A DNA stretch of 64,000 bases from contig NZ_CP029192.1 of the NCBI RefSeq assembly GCF_008642315.1, positions 7,254,001-7,318,000 of the forward strand, written 5' to 3'. This document shows, piece after piece, positions 8,066 through 16,423 of the stretch (position 1 is the stretch's first letter; every line of letters starts with the position of its first letter). The DNA is from Streptomyces venezuelae (GTDB lineage Bacteria; Actinomycetota; Actinomycetes; Streptomycetales; Streptomycetaceae). Under the pieces are notes generated by a model. The model was not told the origin of the DNA. It did no database searches and was given only the letters and a program-made list of their open reading frames with translations. The position numbers and the translations under genes were made by a program.

Positions 8066-9292
8066 TCAGAGGAACGTGTGCCCCTCGCCCCGGTACGTCG
8101 GGACGCTCCCCGTCACCCGGTCGCCCTCGACCAGGTGCAGGGTCTCGAACCGCTCGCACAGCTCCCCGGCCTTGGCGTGCCGGAACCACACCTTGTCGCC
8201 GATCCGCAGGTCGTCCGCCGGGGGCCCGTGCAGTGGCGTCTGCACCTCTCCTGCGCCCTCCTGCGCGTCGTACCGCAGCCCTTGGGGGAGGTACGGCTCC
8301 GGTGAGCGGTCCGTGCCCGCGACACCCGACGCCGGATAGCCGCCACCGAGCACCGTCACGGTTCCCGGGCCGGGCCGCCGCACCACGGGCTGCGCGAACA
8401 GTGCGGCCGGACGCCCGCTGAACGACGTGTAGTTGTCGAAGAGCCGTGGCACGAACAGCCCCGAACCCGCCGCGATCTCCGTCACCGCGCGCTCCGCGGC
8501 GGTGTGCTGCACGCTGCCGGTGCCGCCGCCGTTCACGAACTCCAGCCCCGGCGCGACCGCCCGCACCGCGGCGATCGTCTCCGCGCGGCGCGCGGCGAGC
8601 TCCTTGCGGGCCGCGGTCTGCATGAGACGGACCGCCCGCGAGCGCGCCGGATGCCCTTCGACCGCGTCGCCCACGCCCGCGACATGTCCTTCGTACGCCA
8701 TGACGCCCACCAGCCGGAATCCGGGGCGCCGTTCGATGGCCCGGGCCAGGGCGGCGACCTGCACGGGCGAGTGCAACGGTGAGCGGAGCGCGCCGATGCG
8801 GACGCGGCCGCCCAGTGCCTGGAAGGAGGTGTCGAGCTCCAGACAGACCCGCACCTCCTCGGCCCCGCCGTCCCTGGCCTCGTCGATCAGCTGCAGCTGG
8901 GCCGGGTCGTCGACCATCACGGTCACCGAGGCCGCGAGCTTCGGATCGGCGGTCAGCTCGGCGAACCCGGCGCGGTCCGCCGAGGGGTAGGCGAGCAGCA
9001 CGTCGTCGAAGCCGGAACGGGCCAGCCACAGGGACTCCCCGAGCGTGAACGACATGATTCCGGCGAAACCGTCGCGGGCCAGGACCCGTTCGAGCAGGGC
9101 GCGGCAGCGCACGGACTTGCTCGCGACCCGGATCGGCTTGCCCCCGGCCCGCCGCACCAGATCATCGGCATTGGCGTCGAAGGCGTCCAGATCGACGACG
9201 GCGACGGGGGCGTCGAGGTGTGCGGTGGCCCGGTCGTAACGGGCCCGGTCTGCGGCGCGGTGGGCGGCACGGTCTGCGGCACGGGCAGTCAT
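8066..9292 (-). CDS. PLP-dependent amino acid deaminase/aldolase (alanine racemase N-terminal fold)
   Basis: 408 residues; related to D-threonine aldolase and D-serine dehydratase-like enzymes. The alanine-racemase-type barrel begins with AVVDLDAFDANADDLVRRA; the PLP lysine is in RVASKSVR near residue 57. FVNGGGTGS and the C-terminal HLVEGDRV/YRGEGHTFL segments match the family, in which C-terminal His and other residues bind a metal. Starts at ATG 9292; a much longer upstream reading frame exists but is low-complexity shadow. The substrate is not readable; a role in amino acid or D-amino acid breakdown is likely. Confidence 0.75.
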   Translation of the reverse strand: MTARAADRAAHRAADRARYDRATAHLDAPVAVVDLDAFDANADDLVRRAGGKPIRVASKSVRCRALLERVLARDGFAGIMSFTLGESLWLARSGFDDVLLAYPSADRAGFAELTADPKLAASVTVMVDDPAQLQLIDEARDGGAEEVRVCLELDTSFQALGGRVRIGALRSPLHSPVQVAALARAIERRPGFRLVGVMAYEGHVAGVGDAVEGHPARSRAVRLMQTAARKELAARRAETIAAVRAVAPGLEFVNGGGTGSVQHTAAERAVTEIAAGSGLFVPRLFDNYTSFSGRPAALFAQPVVRRPGPGTVTVLGGGYPASGVAGTDRSPEPYLPQGLRYDAQEGAGEVQTPLHGPPADDLRIGDKVWFRHAKAGELCERFETLHLVEGDRVTGSVPTYRGEGHTFL

Positions 9293-9487
9293 GGGCGAAG
9301 CCTGCCAGACGCGATTACCCGAGGGTAGGGGGATGATCCGGGCAGATCGCCCGGGGGTGCGGACCGAGTTCCCGTACGCCCCGTGTCTGCCCGTAGAGTG
9401 ACGCGCACGGAGCCTGGCCGAGCGGTGCGCACGGAGCCTCGCCCACCGAGCGCTCCGGCCGGCCGAGCGCGAGGAAACGGGGGGAGC

Positions 9488-11083
9488 ATGAGCACGGAGG
9501 CGCCTGGCAGCCCCGTACCGCCGCGTCCCGCCGCGCCGCCCCGCCCGTCGGCCCCGCCCCGCCCCGCGACTCCGCCCACGGACCCCTCCGAGGAACCGGC
9601 TGAGCCGCCCCCCGCGGCATCGGCCCGCTTCCCCGACGTCCGGCCACCCGTGGACGAGGACTGGGTGCTCGCACCCTCCCGCCCCGAGTCGGAAGCCGGC
9701 CGGGCGGCACGCATCCACGACCTGCTGGCCCCTTTCGAAAAGGCCCGCGCAGAACGCAAAACCCCCGACAAGCCATCCCTCCCACCCCCACCCTCCTCGG
9801 CCCGCCTACCGGACACCCCGCCGTCGGTCCCGCCCGGCACGCGCTCGATCGACGGCGTGCCACCGCAGCCGTCCACCTCACCCGCGCCGTCCTCGGCCCG
9901 TGTGCCCGTGTCCCGGCGGGGTGGTGGCGTGAGCGGTGCTCGTTCCACGGACGTGGAGGCGGGGGCGTCGCGTGCGCGGGGAGGGGATGCTCCGCCGGTC
10001 GGGGCGTCGGCCGGGGCGGAGGGGGAACACGGCCGCTCGTCCGACGTGTTGGCCTCGGCTGCGAGCCCGGGGCCCGTTCTTCCCGGGCGGCCCGACACCG
10101 TTCCGGCCGTCCGGGCGCGTGCCGGGGCCGATGGGCCGATCGGGGAGACGGAGGCCCCCACCCGACTCCGCCCCGTTCCGGGTGAGGCGACCGCTCGGGG
10201 CACCGCCGCGCGGCGTGCCGTCGGGGCCGTCGACCTGTCGCCGGGGCCCGGCGCAGGGCGGCCCTTCGTGTCGTTCGCGCGGCCCGCGATGTACGACGAC
10301 AGCACCACCCGGCTGCGCCCCATCGCCACCTGGGCGCGCCCCCGTGCCGTCGCCGCCGTGGCCTGCGTCGTGCTCGGGCTCGGCCTCATCGGCGGGGCGG
10401 CGACCGGGAGTTGGCTGACCGGCGAGTCCGTGGCGGGCGGCACCACACGCAGCGCGTACACCGTCACCGGCGCCCTCTGGCACAGTGTCCCCGTCGACCG
10501 GCTCTTCCCGCCCGAGCTCGAGGGCGAGGGCGCGGGCCCCGGCGGCGCCGACCGCTCCTGGACCCGTATCGGCGTCGCCCCGGACAGCGGCTGCGCGGAC
10601 GCCTTCGACCCGCTGCTGAGCAAGGTGCTCGCACCGGTCGGCTGCCTGCGCCTGCTCCGCGCCACCTACGCGGACGCGACCCGCAGCCACGTCACCACCG
10701 TCGGCCTGCTGTTCACCAAGGCGGACGCCGACGCCATGCAGACCCTGCGGAACCGTTTCACGGAGGAGGGGCTCGACCGGCGCCCCGACCTCATGCCCCG
10801 CGCGTACGCGGCCAAGGGCACCGCCGCCGAGGGCTTCGGCGACGCACAACGGGCGTCCTGGACCATGTCCGTGCTGCCGGACGCCCCGGTCGTCGCGTAC
10901 GCCGTCTCAGGATTCGCCGACGGCCGCGCCGTCACCGACCCCGAGCCCGCCACCGAGGCCATGGGCAGCAACACCACGTCGGCGCCCGCCCAGTCCGGCC
11001 TCGGCCACGAGGCGAAGGGCATCGGGGACCGCGTCGAGCGGGGCCTGCGCAAGACCATCGCGGCCGCGGAGAAGTCGTCGTGA
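9488..11083 (+). CDS. proline-rich membrane protein coupled to a mycosin-like protease
   Basis: 531 residues, function unrecognised. ATG 9488 follows GGGGGAG. Residues 1 to about 270 are disordered, Pro/Ala/Arg-rich with PPRP repeats, and contain a short helical segment (AARIHDLLAPFEKARAERK, about 75-95). A single transmembrane helix is at about 288-308 (VAAVACVVLGLGLIGGAA). The outer domain (about 310-531) contains two Cys (SGCADAFD and VGCLRL) that may pair. Its stop overlaps the start of the protease gene (GTGA), so the two are made together. The protease could process or regulate the outer domain; this is inference. Confidence 0.65.
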   Translation: MSTEAPGSPVPPRPAAPPRPSAPPRPATPPTDPSEEPAEPPPAASARFPDVRPPVDEDWVLAPSRPESEAGRAARIHDLLAPFEKARAERKTPDKPSLPPPPSSARLPDTPPSVPPGTRSIDGVPPQPSTSPAPSSARVPVSRRGGGVSGARSTDVEAGASRARGGDAPPVGASAGAEGEHGRSSDVLASAASPGPVLPGRPDTVPAVRARAGADGPIGETEAPTRLRPVPGEATARGTAARRAVGAVDLSPGPGAGRPFVSFARPAMYDDSTTRLRPIATWARPRAVAAVACVVLGLGLIGGAATGSWLTGESVAGGTTRSAYTVTGALWHSVPVDRLFPPELEGEGAGPGGADRSWTRIGVAPDSGCADAFDPLLSKVLAPVGCLRLLRATYADATRSHVTTVGLLFTKADADAMQTLRNRFTEEGLDRRPDLMPRAYAAKGTAAEGFGDAQRASWTMSVLPDAPVVAYAVSGFADGRAVTDPEPATEAMGSNTTSAPAQSGLGHEAKGIGDRVERGLRKTIAAAEKSS

Positions 11084-12288
11084 GGGGCCCCGAGGGAGGC
11101 GGGGGAGGCAGCCGGAGCACGCGCCGCTCCGCGGTCGCGACCGGCCTGGCCGCCGCCCTGGCCCTCGTACCCTTCACCGCCACGACCGCCCACGCCGACG
11201 ACGGCATCCGCGCCCAGCAGTGGGCCCTCGACGCCATGCACACCGGCCAGGCCTGGCAGACCACGAAGGGCCGGGGCATCACCGTCGCCGTCCTGGACAC
11301 CGGCATAGACGCCGAGCACCCCGACCTCGCGGGCAACGTCCTCGAAGGTGAGGACATGGTCGGCTTCGGCGCGGGCCGCGGCGACCGCCCCTGGGCCAGG
11401 CACGGCACCGCCATGGCCGGCATCATCGCGGGCCACGGACACGGGGAGGGCCGCGCGGACGGCGTCCTCGGCATCGCGCCCGAGGCGAAGATCCTGCCCG
11501 TCCGCGTGATCCTGGAGGACGGCGACCCCGCCCGCAAGAAGGCCCGCAACACCCGCGGCAACGCCCTCGCCGAAGGCATCCGGTGGGCCGCGGACCACGG
11601 CGCGGACGTCATCAACCTCTCCCTCGGCGACGACTCCAAGTCCGCCCACCCCGAGCCCGAGGAGGACGCCGCCGTCCAGTACGCCCTGAAGAAAGGCGTC
11701 GCCGTCGTCGCCTCGGCGGGCAACGGCGGCGAGCGCGGCGACCACATCTCGTACCCGGCCGCCTACCCCGGCGTGATCGCCGCGACGGCCGTCGACGAGA
11801 ACGGCGCCCGCGCCTCGTTCTCCACCCGCCGCTGGTACGCCACCGTCGCCGCGCCCGGCGACGACATCGTCATCGCCGACCCCGACCGCAAGTACTACGA
11901 GGGCTGGGGCACCAGCGCCGCCTCCGCCTTCGTGTCGGGCGCCGTCGCCCTGATCCGCGCCGCGCACCCCGCCCTGAAGCCCGCACAGATCAAGGAGATC
12001 CTGGAGGACACGACCCGCGACGCCCCGTCCGGCGGCCGCGACGACTCCCGGGGCTTCGGCATGATCGACCCGGCGGCCGCGCTGGACCGCGCCGGGCGGA
12101 TCAAGCCGCAGGGGCAGCGCACGGCGACGTACGGCACGAAGTACTTCGGCAGGGGCCCGGACGCGACAGCGTCCGACGACGGCCCGGCGGCCTGGCTGGG
12201 GCCCGCGGCCGGCGCCCTCGGCGTCGCCCTCCTGGCCCTCGCGGTCCACCTCTGGCGCACCAGGTCCGGGGCGTCGCGGCGCGACTGA
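11080..12288 (+). CDS. mycosin-like subtilisin (S8) serine protease, membrane-anchored
   Basis: 402 residues, GTG start overlapping the upstream stop. A signal peptide (RRSAVATGLAAALALV) precedes the catalytic domain; triad residues are Asp73 (AVLDTGID), His108 (ARHGTAMAG) and Ser279 (GWGTSAASAFVSG). A C-terminal helix (AAGALGVALLALAVHLW) then RTRSG provides the membrane anchor, as in type VII secretion mycosins. The protease therefore faces the outside of the cell membrane. No WXG100, EccC or EccD gene is present nearby, so it is either an orphan mycosin or serves a system elsewhere. The partner is probably the translationally coupled membrane protein. Confidence 0.8.
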   Translation: MRGPEGGGGGSRSTRRSAVATGLAAALALVPFTATTAHADDGIRAQQWALDAMHTGQAWQTTKGRGITVAVLDTGIDAEHPDLAGNVLEGEDMVGFGAGRGDRPWARHGTAMAGIIAGHGHGEGRADGVLGIAPEAKILPVRVILEDGDPARKKARNTRGNALAEGIRWAADHGADVINLSLGDDSKSAHPEPEEDAAVQYALKKGVAVVASAGNGGERGDHISYPAAYPGVIAATAVDENGARASFSTRRWYATVAAPGDDIVIADPDRKYYEGWGTSAASAFVSGAVALIRAAHPALKPAQIKEILEDTTRDAPSGGRDDSRGFGMIDPAAALDRAGRIKPQGQRTATYGTKYFGRGPDATASDDGPAAWLGPAAGALGVALLALAVHLWRTRSGASRRD

Positions 12289-12298
12289 GACCACTCTG

Positions 12299-12304
12299 TA
12301 GGGT
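12299..12304 (+). promoter_or_regulatory. -10 box of a probable leaderless promoter
   Basis: TAGGGT, then seven bases, then GTG 12312. The GGG within it also lies eight bases from the GTG and could act as a ribosome site if transcription instead begins upstream. Confidence 0.4.
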
Positions 12305-12311
12305 CGACACC

Positions 12312-13064
12312 GTGGTGAACATGGCGAACACGGCGAACAAGAACATTCCCGACCCCGGCTTCTCCGACGACGACGGGACCGCCGACCCCCGGCTGGCCGC
12401 CGCGCTCGCCGGCTGGGCCGAGGACCGTACGGCCCACGGGCCCGTCCTGGCAGCCCTCGCCGGAGCCCGCCTCCTCGTACCCGTCGTCGCCGTGCTCGGC
12501 GAGGTCGAGGAGGACGAGAACGGGCTGCGCCGCGAGAAGACCAGCGACATGGCCGTGCCCACCCTCAAGGCCGGCGACCGCAAGGCACTGCCCGCCTTCA
12601 CCTCCATCGAGGCCCTGGCGCTGTGGGACCCGGCGGCCCGCCCCGTCGCCGTACCGCTCCACCAGGCGCTGCAGGCCGCGGCCCACGAGCGGGCCGACAC
12701 CATCGTCCTCGACCTCGCGGGCCCCGTCCCCTACGAGCTGGGACGCTCCGCGCTGCTCGCCCTCGCCGAGGGCCGGGCCAGCGCCGACCCGCTCGCCGAC
12801 CCCGCCGTCACCGACGCGGTCCGTGCCGCCGTCGCCGCCGAGTCCGCCGTGCTCCGCGCCCACCTCGGCCCCGGCAGCGCGGACGGCACCCTCGCCCTCG
12901 TCCTCGACCCCGCCGCCGACCGGGCGGAGGCCGCCCAGCGCGTGGCCCGGCGGATCGCCGCCGACGAAACACTGAGGGCCCGCCTGGTGCGCGGCCTCGA
13001 CCTGGCACTTCTGCCGGCCGAGGCGACGCCACCGGGCGAGCCCCTCTACGTACGGACCGTCTGA
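12312..13064 (+). CDS. SseB domain protein
   Basis: About 250 residues with an SseB-type fold: ARLLVPVVAV, then an acidic segment, DMAVPTLKAGDRKALPAFTS and IEALALWDP, then PVPYELGRSALLALAEGR. In enterobacteria SseB is linked to rhodanese activity, and many actinobacterial members have no known role. No signal peptide or membrane segment, so cytoplasmic. Start GTG 12312 is chosen; GTG 12315 and ATG 12321 are in frame just downstream. Convergent with the DUF1844 gene, with an eight-base gap. Confidence 0.7.
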   Translation: MVNMANTANKNIPDPGFSDDDGTADPRLAAALAGWAEDRTAHGPVLAALAGARLLVPVVAVLGEVEEDENGLRREKTSDMAVPTLKAGDRKALPAFTSIEALALWDPAARPVAVPLHQALQAAAHERADTIVLDLAGPVPYELGRSALLALAEGRASADPLADPAVTDAVRAAVAAESAVLRAHLGPGSADGTLALVLDPAADRAEAAQRVARRIAADETLRARLVRGLDLALLPAEATPPGEPLYVRTV

Positions 13065-13072
13065 ACCTCGAC

Positions 13073-13456
13073 TCAGCCGAAGACCGGGCCCGTGTACTTC
13101 TCGCCCGGGCCCTGGCCGGGCTCGTCCGGCACCACCGACGCCTCGCGGAACGCCAGCTGCAGCGACTTCAGGCCGTCGCGCAGCGGAGCCGCGTGGAACG
13201 AGCTGACCTCGGTCGCGCTCGCGTCGAGCAGGCCGGCCAGCGAGTGGATCAGCTTGCGGGCCTCGTCCAGGTCCTTGTGGCCCTCGCCGCCCTCGGCGAG
13301 ACCGAGGTTCACCGCGGCGGCGCTCATCAGGTGGACCGCCACCGTGGTGATCACCTCGACCGCGGGGACGTCCGCGATGTCACGGGTCAGGGTGTCGAAG
13401 TTCGGGGAGTCGGGCCCGGGGGCCGCGGACTCGGGGGTGGGGGTCGCGTCGCTCAT
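13073..13456 (-). CDS. DUF1844 protein
   Basis: 127-residue small acidic protein. After a flexible Pro/Ala/Asp N-terminus come the DUF1844 helices: RDIADVPAVEVITTVAVHLM, SAAAVNLGLAE, then DLDEARKLIHSLAGLLDA. It is a conserved companion of infC in actinobacteria, here divergent from it. The start is ATG 13456: an in-frame extension to 13480 is rejected, because TATCGT seven bases upstream of ATG 13456 fits a leaderless promoter. Function unknown; cytoplasmic. Confidence 0.8.
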   Translation of the reverse strand: MSDATPTPESAAPGPDSPNFDTLTRDIADVPAVEVITTVAVHLMSAAAVNLGLAEGGEGHKDLDEARKLIHSLAGLLDASATEVSSFHAAPLRDGLKSLQLAFREASVVPDEPGQGPGEKYTGPVFG

Positions 13457-13463
13457 GCCCCAC

Positions 13464-13469
13464 ACGATA
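13464..13469 (-). promoter_or_regulatory. -10 box of a probable leaderless promoter (DUF1844 gene)
   Basis: On the minus strand TATCGT is separated by seven bases from ATG 13456. No ribosome binding sequence lies between them. Confidence 0.45.
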
Positions 13470-13534
13470 TGCGGAGCCACGGACCGGCCGAGCCGCGGGA
13501 GCGGTTGCGCACAGTGGTTCGCCCCACCCCCGGG

Positions 13535-13847
13535 GAGCTGCTAACCTTGTGTAACGACCGGCTGGATACCCGCGTGTCAACGCAAGAATCCGGCCCACAA
13601 GTGGAGGCTCCGATCTCCCACCTGACCGCTCCCCGGAGCGGCGGGTCACCGGTCAGGCGGCCGAAGTCCCCGAGGCTTCGGGTCGCCCGATGTGCGCCCC
13701 GCGATCACTGCGGAGGTGCTCCGGTAGTACATGGAGCCCCTCAGTGATCGGTCGGGGCATTTTTTATGGCTCCGCGCGGTTGGTCCAGTTAACAGACGTA
13801 ACGCGGCTGTCCGCCAGACGGTCGCGTGGTGCTACCGAGGAGGATCC
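13535..13847 (+). ncRNA. structured 5' leader of infC
   Basis: A gene-free region of about 390 bases separates DUF1844 and infC. TAACCT at 13541-13546 is a possible -10 box. Downstream, several nested inverted repeats are visible: CCTGACCG (from 13620) with CGGTCAGG, an inner GCTCC/GGAGC pair, CCCGA-ggct-TCGGG near 13670, CGGAG-gtg-CTCCG in the loop of the terminator, and finally the terminator stem itself (13696-13758). In Bacillus the infC-rpmI-rplT operon is controlled by L20 binding to a leader with a terminator; an analogous leader is inferred here. The exact transcription start and the antiterminator pairing cannot be set by reading alone. Confidence 0.6.
13696..13765 (+). terminator. 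intrinsic terminator (attenuator) inside the infC leader
   Basis: GCCCCG (13696-13701) pairs with CGGGGC (13753-13758) and CGATCACTG (13702-13710) with CAGTGATCG (13742-13750), a 15-bp stem with a two-base bulge, directly followed by ATTTTTTA. It lies 82 bases before the infC start codon, so transcription must read through it to express the operon. Confidence 0.75.
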
Positions 13848-14510
13848 ATCAGCGCCGAGCCCCGCATCAACGACCGGATTCGCGTTCCCGAGGTGCGACT
13901 TGTCGGTCCCAGCGGCGAGCAGGTCGGGATTGTTCCGCTTGCCAAGGCCCTGGAGCTTGCGCAGGAGTACGACCTTGACCTGGTCGAGGTCGCGGCGAAC
14001 GCCCGTCCGCCCGTGTGCAAGCTCATGGACTACGGGAAGTTCAAGTACGAGTCGGCCATGAAGGCCCGTGAAGCGCGCAAGAACCAGGCGCACACGGTCA
14101 TCAAGGAGATGAAGCTCCGGCCGAAGATCGACCCGCACGACTATGACACCAAGAAGGGTCACGTCGTCCGGTTCCTCAAGCAGGGCGACAAGGTCAAGAT
14201 CACGATCATGTTCCGTGGTCGCGAGCAGTCCCGCCCCGAGCTGGGCTTCCGACTGCTGCAGCGTCTCGCTTCGGACGTCGAGGACCTTGGGTTCATCGAG
14301 TCGAACCCGAAGCAGGACGGCCGAAACATGATCATGGTTCTCGGTCCGCACAAGAAGAAGACCGAGGCGATGGCCGAGGCCCGTGAGGCCCAGGCGGCCC
14401 GCAAGGCGGACGCGAAGGCCAACCCGGGCCGCTCGCAGAACTCCGCCGAGGGGGAGGAGCTCACCGAGGCTCCCGCCGAGGCCCCGGCCGAAGCTCCCGC
14501 CGAGGCCTGA
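13848..14510 (+). CDS. infC: translation initiation factor IF-3 (AUC start codon)
   Basis: 220 residues. The N-domain runs from [14 protein letters not shown] to about residue 80 (ICKL-like [13 protein letters not shown]), then the basic linker ([18 protein letters not shown]) and the C-domain ([18 protein letters not shown]). It discriminates start codons on the 30S subunit. The start is ATC 13848, with AGGAGG at 13838-13843 four bases upstream; between the leader terminator and this codon the frame holds no ATG, GTG or TTG. E. coli infC uses AUU for autorepression, so the same loop is expected. The C-terminus has an added repetitive tail ([13 protein letters not shown]) absent from short IF-3s. 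First gene of infC-rpmI-rplT. Confidence 0.95.
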   Translation: MSAEPRINDRIRVPEVRLVGPSGEQVGIVPLAKALELAQEYDLDLVEVAANARPPVCKLMDYGKFKYESAMKAREARKNQAHTVIKEMKLRPKIDPHDYDTKKGHVVRFLKQGDKVKITIMFRGREQSRPELGFRLLQRLASDVEDLGFIESNPKQDGRNMIMVLGPHKKKTEAMAEAREAQAARKADAKANPGRSQNSAEGEELTEAPAEAPAEAPAEA

Positions 14511-14559
14511 TCCCCGGGGCGCAGGCCCAGGGGATTGCAACTGACACATATGGCTCCCG

Positions 14560-14585
14560 GATGCCCGGTTTCACGACCGGGCATC
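14560..14585 (+). promoter_or_regulatory. hairpin between infC and rpmI
   Basis: Perfect 10-bp stem (14560-14569 with 14576-14585) and a TTCACG loop, about 30 bases before the rpmI start and without a T tract. It may be a processing or regulatory structure rather than a terminator. Confidence 0.5.
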
Positions 14586-14616
14586 GGAGTGCCACTGACG
14601 AGGAGAGAACGGCGCT

Positions 14617-14811
14617 ATGCCGAAGAACAAGTCGCACAGCGGTGCCAGCAAGCGCTTCAAGGTCACCGGCTCCGGCAAGGTGCTCCGTGAGCGCGCCGGC
14701 AAGCGCCACCTGCTCGAGCACAAGTCGTCCCGTCTGACGCGTCGCCTCACCGGCAACGCCGAGATGGCCCCGGGCGACGCCAAGAAGATCAAGAAGCTTC
14801 TCGGCAAGTGA
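14617..14811 (+). CDS. rpmI: 50S ribosomal protein L35
   Basis: 64 residues, very basic, the normal length for bL35. It begins [20 protein letters not shown] and ends KKIKKLLGK, both characteristic. ATG 14617 is preceded by GAGGAGAGAA. Part of the infC-rpmI-rplT operon, about 105 bases after infC. Structural protein of the large subunit. Confidence 0.97.
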   Translation: MPKNKSHSGASKRFKVTGSGKVLRERAGKRHLLEHKSSRLTRRLTGNAEMAPGDAKKIKKLLGK

Positions 14812-14908
14812 GCTCGGGTGCCGGACACGGCACCTGACCTCTGACCGGGACCCAATCGATACCGGGTCGTGTGAGTCCAACCACGGCCCCGCTACAAGGA
14901 GTTAACAA

Positions 14909-15292
14909 GTGGCACGCGTCAAGCGGGCAGTCAACGCCCACAAGAAGCGTCGGGCGATCCTCGAGCAGGCCAGCGGCTACCGCGGCCAGCGTTCGCGCCT
15001 GTACCGCAAGGCCAAGGAGCAGGTCACCCACTCCCTGGTCTACAACTACAACGACCGCAAGAAGCGCAAGGGCGACTTCCGTCAGCTGTGGATCCAGCGC
15101 ATCAACGCCGCTGCCCGCGCCAACGGCATCACCTACAACCGCTTCATCCAGGGTCTGAAGGCCGCCAACATCGAGGTGGACCGCAAGATCCTCGCGGAGC
15201 TGGCCGTCAACGACGAGAACGCGTTCGCCGCGCTCGTCGAGGTTGCGCAGAAGGCGCTGCCGTCGGACGTCAACGCGCCCAAGGCAGCCTGA
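14909..15292 (+). CDS. rplT: 50S ribosomal protein L20
   Basis: 127 residues, normal length for bL20. It starts at GTG 14909 with AAGGAG seven bases upstream ([15 protein letters not shown]). The N-terminal half is the long basic helix; the globular half includes [21 protein letters not shown]20 is an early 50S assembly protein and, in Bacillus and E. coli, the translational repressor of this operon, which makes it the candidate ligand of the infC leader. A strong terminator follows. Confidence 0.97.
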   Translation: MARVKRAVNAHKKRRAILEQASGYRGQRSRLYRKAKEQVTHSLVYNYNDRKKRKGDFRQLWIQRINAAARANGITYNRFIQGLKAANIEVDRKILAELAVNDENAFAALVEVAQKALPSDVNAPKAA

Positions 15293-15318
15293 CGCCTGCG
15301 TCTCGCCTTTGCGTGATC

Positions 15319-15360
15319 TCGGACCCGTGAGCCGCTTGGCTTGCGGGTCCGATTCTGTTC
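15319..15360 (+). terminator. terminator of the infC-rpmI-rplT operon
   Basis: 15-bp stem (15319-15333 with 15338-15352, two G-U pairs) with a GCTT loop, then TTCTGTTC. It lies 26 bases after the rplT stop. Confidence 0.8.
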
Positions 15361-15414
15361 GGGCTCTCGTCTGCCCCGCTCTGTTGTCTGCCGTCCGCGG
15401 GTCCGCTGTGGCTG

Positions 15415-15485
15415 ATCGCGCCCACGCGGCGGAGCCGCAAATCGATACAGCCCCGCGCCCCTGAAGGCGCCCCTGGCGGGGCGCC
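15415..15485 (+). repeat. intergenic repeat-like element with GC hairpin
   Basis: The segment GGCGGAGCCGCAAATCGATA followed by CAGCCCCGCGCCCC resembles a sequence I recall as dispersed between genes in many Streptomyces genomes. Its right end is a perfect 8-bp hairpin (15466-15473 with 15478-15485, TGGC loop). Only one copy was noticed in this window. Confidence 0.4.
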
Positions 15486-15515
15486 CCCCGCCGTTCCCCT
15501 GTCGAAGGTGAGTCC

Positions 15516-16343
15516 ATGCCCGCCGCCCCCGAATTGATCTCCCCCAAGTCGCCCCGCGTCAGTGCCGCGCGGCGGCTGGCCAAGCGGAACTTCCGGGGGA
15601 AGGAGCGGCTGTTCCTCGCCGAGGGGCCGCAGGCCGTGCGGGAGGCCGCCGGGCACGGGCAGACGCTCGTCGAGTTGTTCGCCACCGTCGACGCCGCCGA
15701 GCGGTACGCGGACATCGTGGGGGAGGCCCGTGCCGCGGGCGCCCGTGTGCACCTCGCCGACGAGGACGTCATCGCCGACATCTCGACGACCGTCACCCCG
15801 CAGGGCCTCGTCGGCGTCTGCCGGTTCCTCGACGTGCCCTTCGAGGACGTCCTCGCCGCCCGGCCCCGGCTCGTCGCCGTCCTGTCGAACGTCCGTGACC
15901 CCGGGAACGCCGGGACCGTGCTGCGCTGCGCCGACGCCGCGGGCGCCGACGCCGTGATCCTCACGGACGCGTCCGTGGACCTGTACAACCCCAAGTCGGT
16001 GCGTGCCTCGGTCGGTTCGCACTTCCATCTGCCGGTCGCGGTGGGCGTACCCGTGGAGCAGGCCGTGCGGGGACTGAAGGGTGTGGGCGTACGGATCCTC
16101 GCCGCCGACGGGGCCGGCGAGGACGACCTCGACGCGGAACTCGACAAGGGCACCATGGGCACCCCGACCGCCTGGATCTTCGGCAACGAGGCGTGGGGGC
16201 TGCCGGAGGAGACCCGCGCACTCGCCGACGCGGTGGTGCGTGTTCCGATCCACGGCAGAGCCGAAAGCCTCAACCTTGCTACGGCCGCCGCCGTGTGCCT
16301 CTATGCGTCCGCCCGTGCACAGCGTGCCTCCAGTACTCGCTGA
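15516..16343 (+). CDS. SpoU/TrmH-family 23S rRNA or tRNA 2'-O-methyltransferase
   Basis: 275 residues. The N-terminal substrate-binding domain (KRNFRGKERLFLAEGPQAVRE) precedes the SPOUT knot, with motif 1 NVRDPGNAGTVLRCADAAGA, motif 2 WIFGNEAWGLPEE and motif 3 RVPIHGRAESLNLATAAAVC. These give SAM-dependent ribose methylation of RNA. The target nucleotide is not readable; TsnR-like and RlmB-like enzymes share the pattern. The position after rplT and before pheST is conserved in streptomycetes. ATG 15516 follows AAGGTGAG. Confidence 0.88.
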   Translation: MPAAPELISPKSPRVSAARRLAKRNFRGKERLFLAEGPQAVREAAGHGQTLVELFATVDAAERYADIVGEARAAGARVHLADEDVIADISTTVTPQGLVGVCRFLDVPFEDVLAARPRLVAVLSNVRDPGNAGTVLRCADAAGADAVILTDASVDLYNPKSVRASVGSHFHLPVAVGVPVEQAVRGLKGVGVRILAADGAGEDDLDAELDKGTMGTPTAWIFGNEAWGLPEETRALADAVVRVPIHGRAESLNLATAAAVCLYASARAQRASSTR

Positions 16344-16423
16344 GGGGGTCCGCTCCGTCACATCGAGCTAGTAGTGTGACGGGCTCGGGGGCCCCGACAG
16401 GTCCGAGAGGTGGGGTACGGGGA

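Noticed and set aside
9488..13064. Type VII secretion locus around the mycosin
   Set aside because: No WXG100, EccB, EccC or EccD sequence in the window.
13731..13847. ATG at 13731 as infC start
   Set aside because: It lies within the terminator hairpin, adds residues not found in IF-3, and has no ribosome site; AUC 13848 has AGGAGG.
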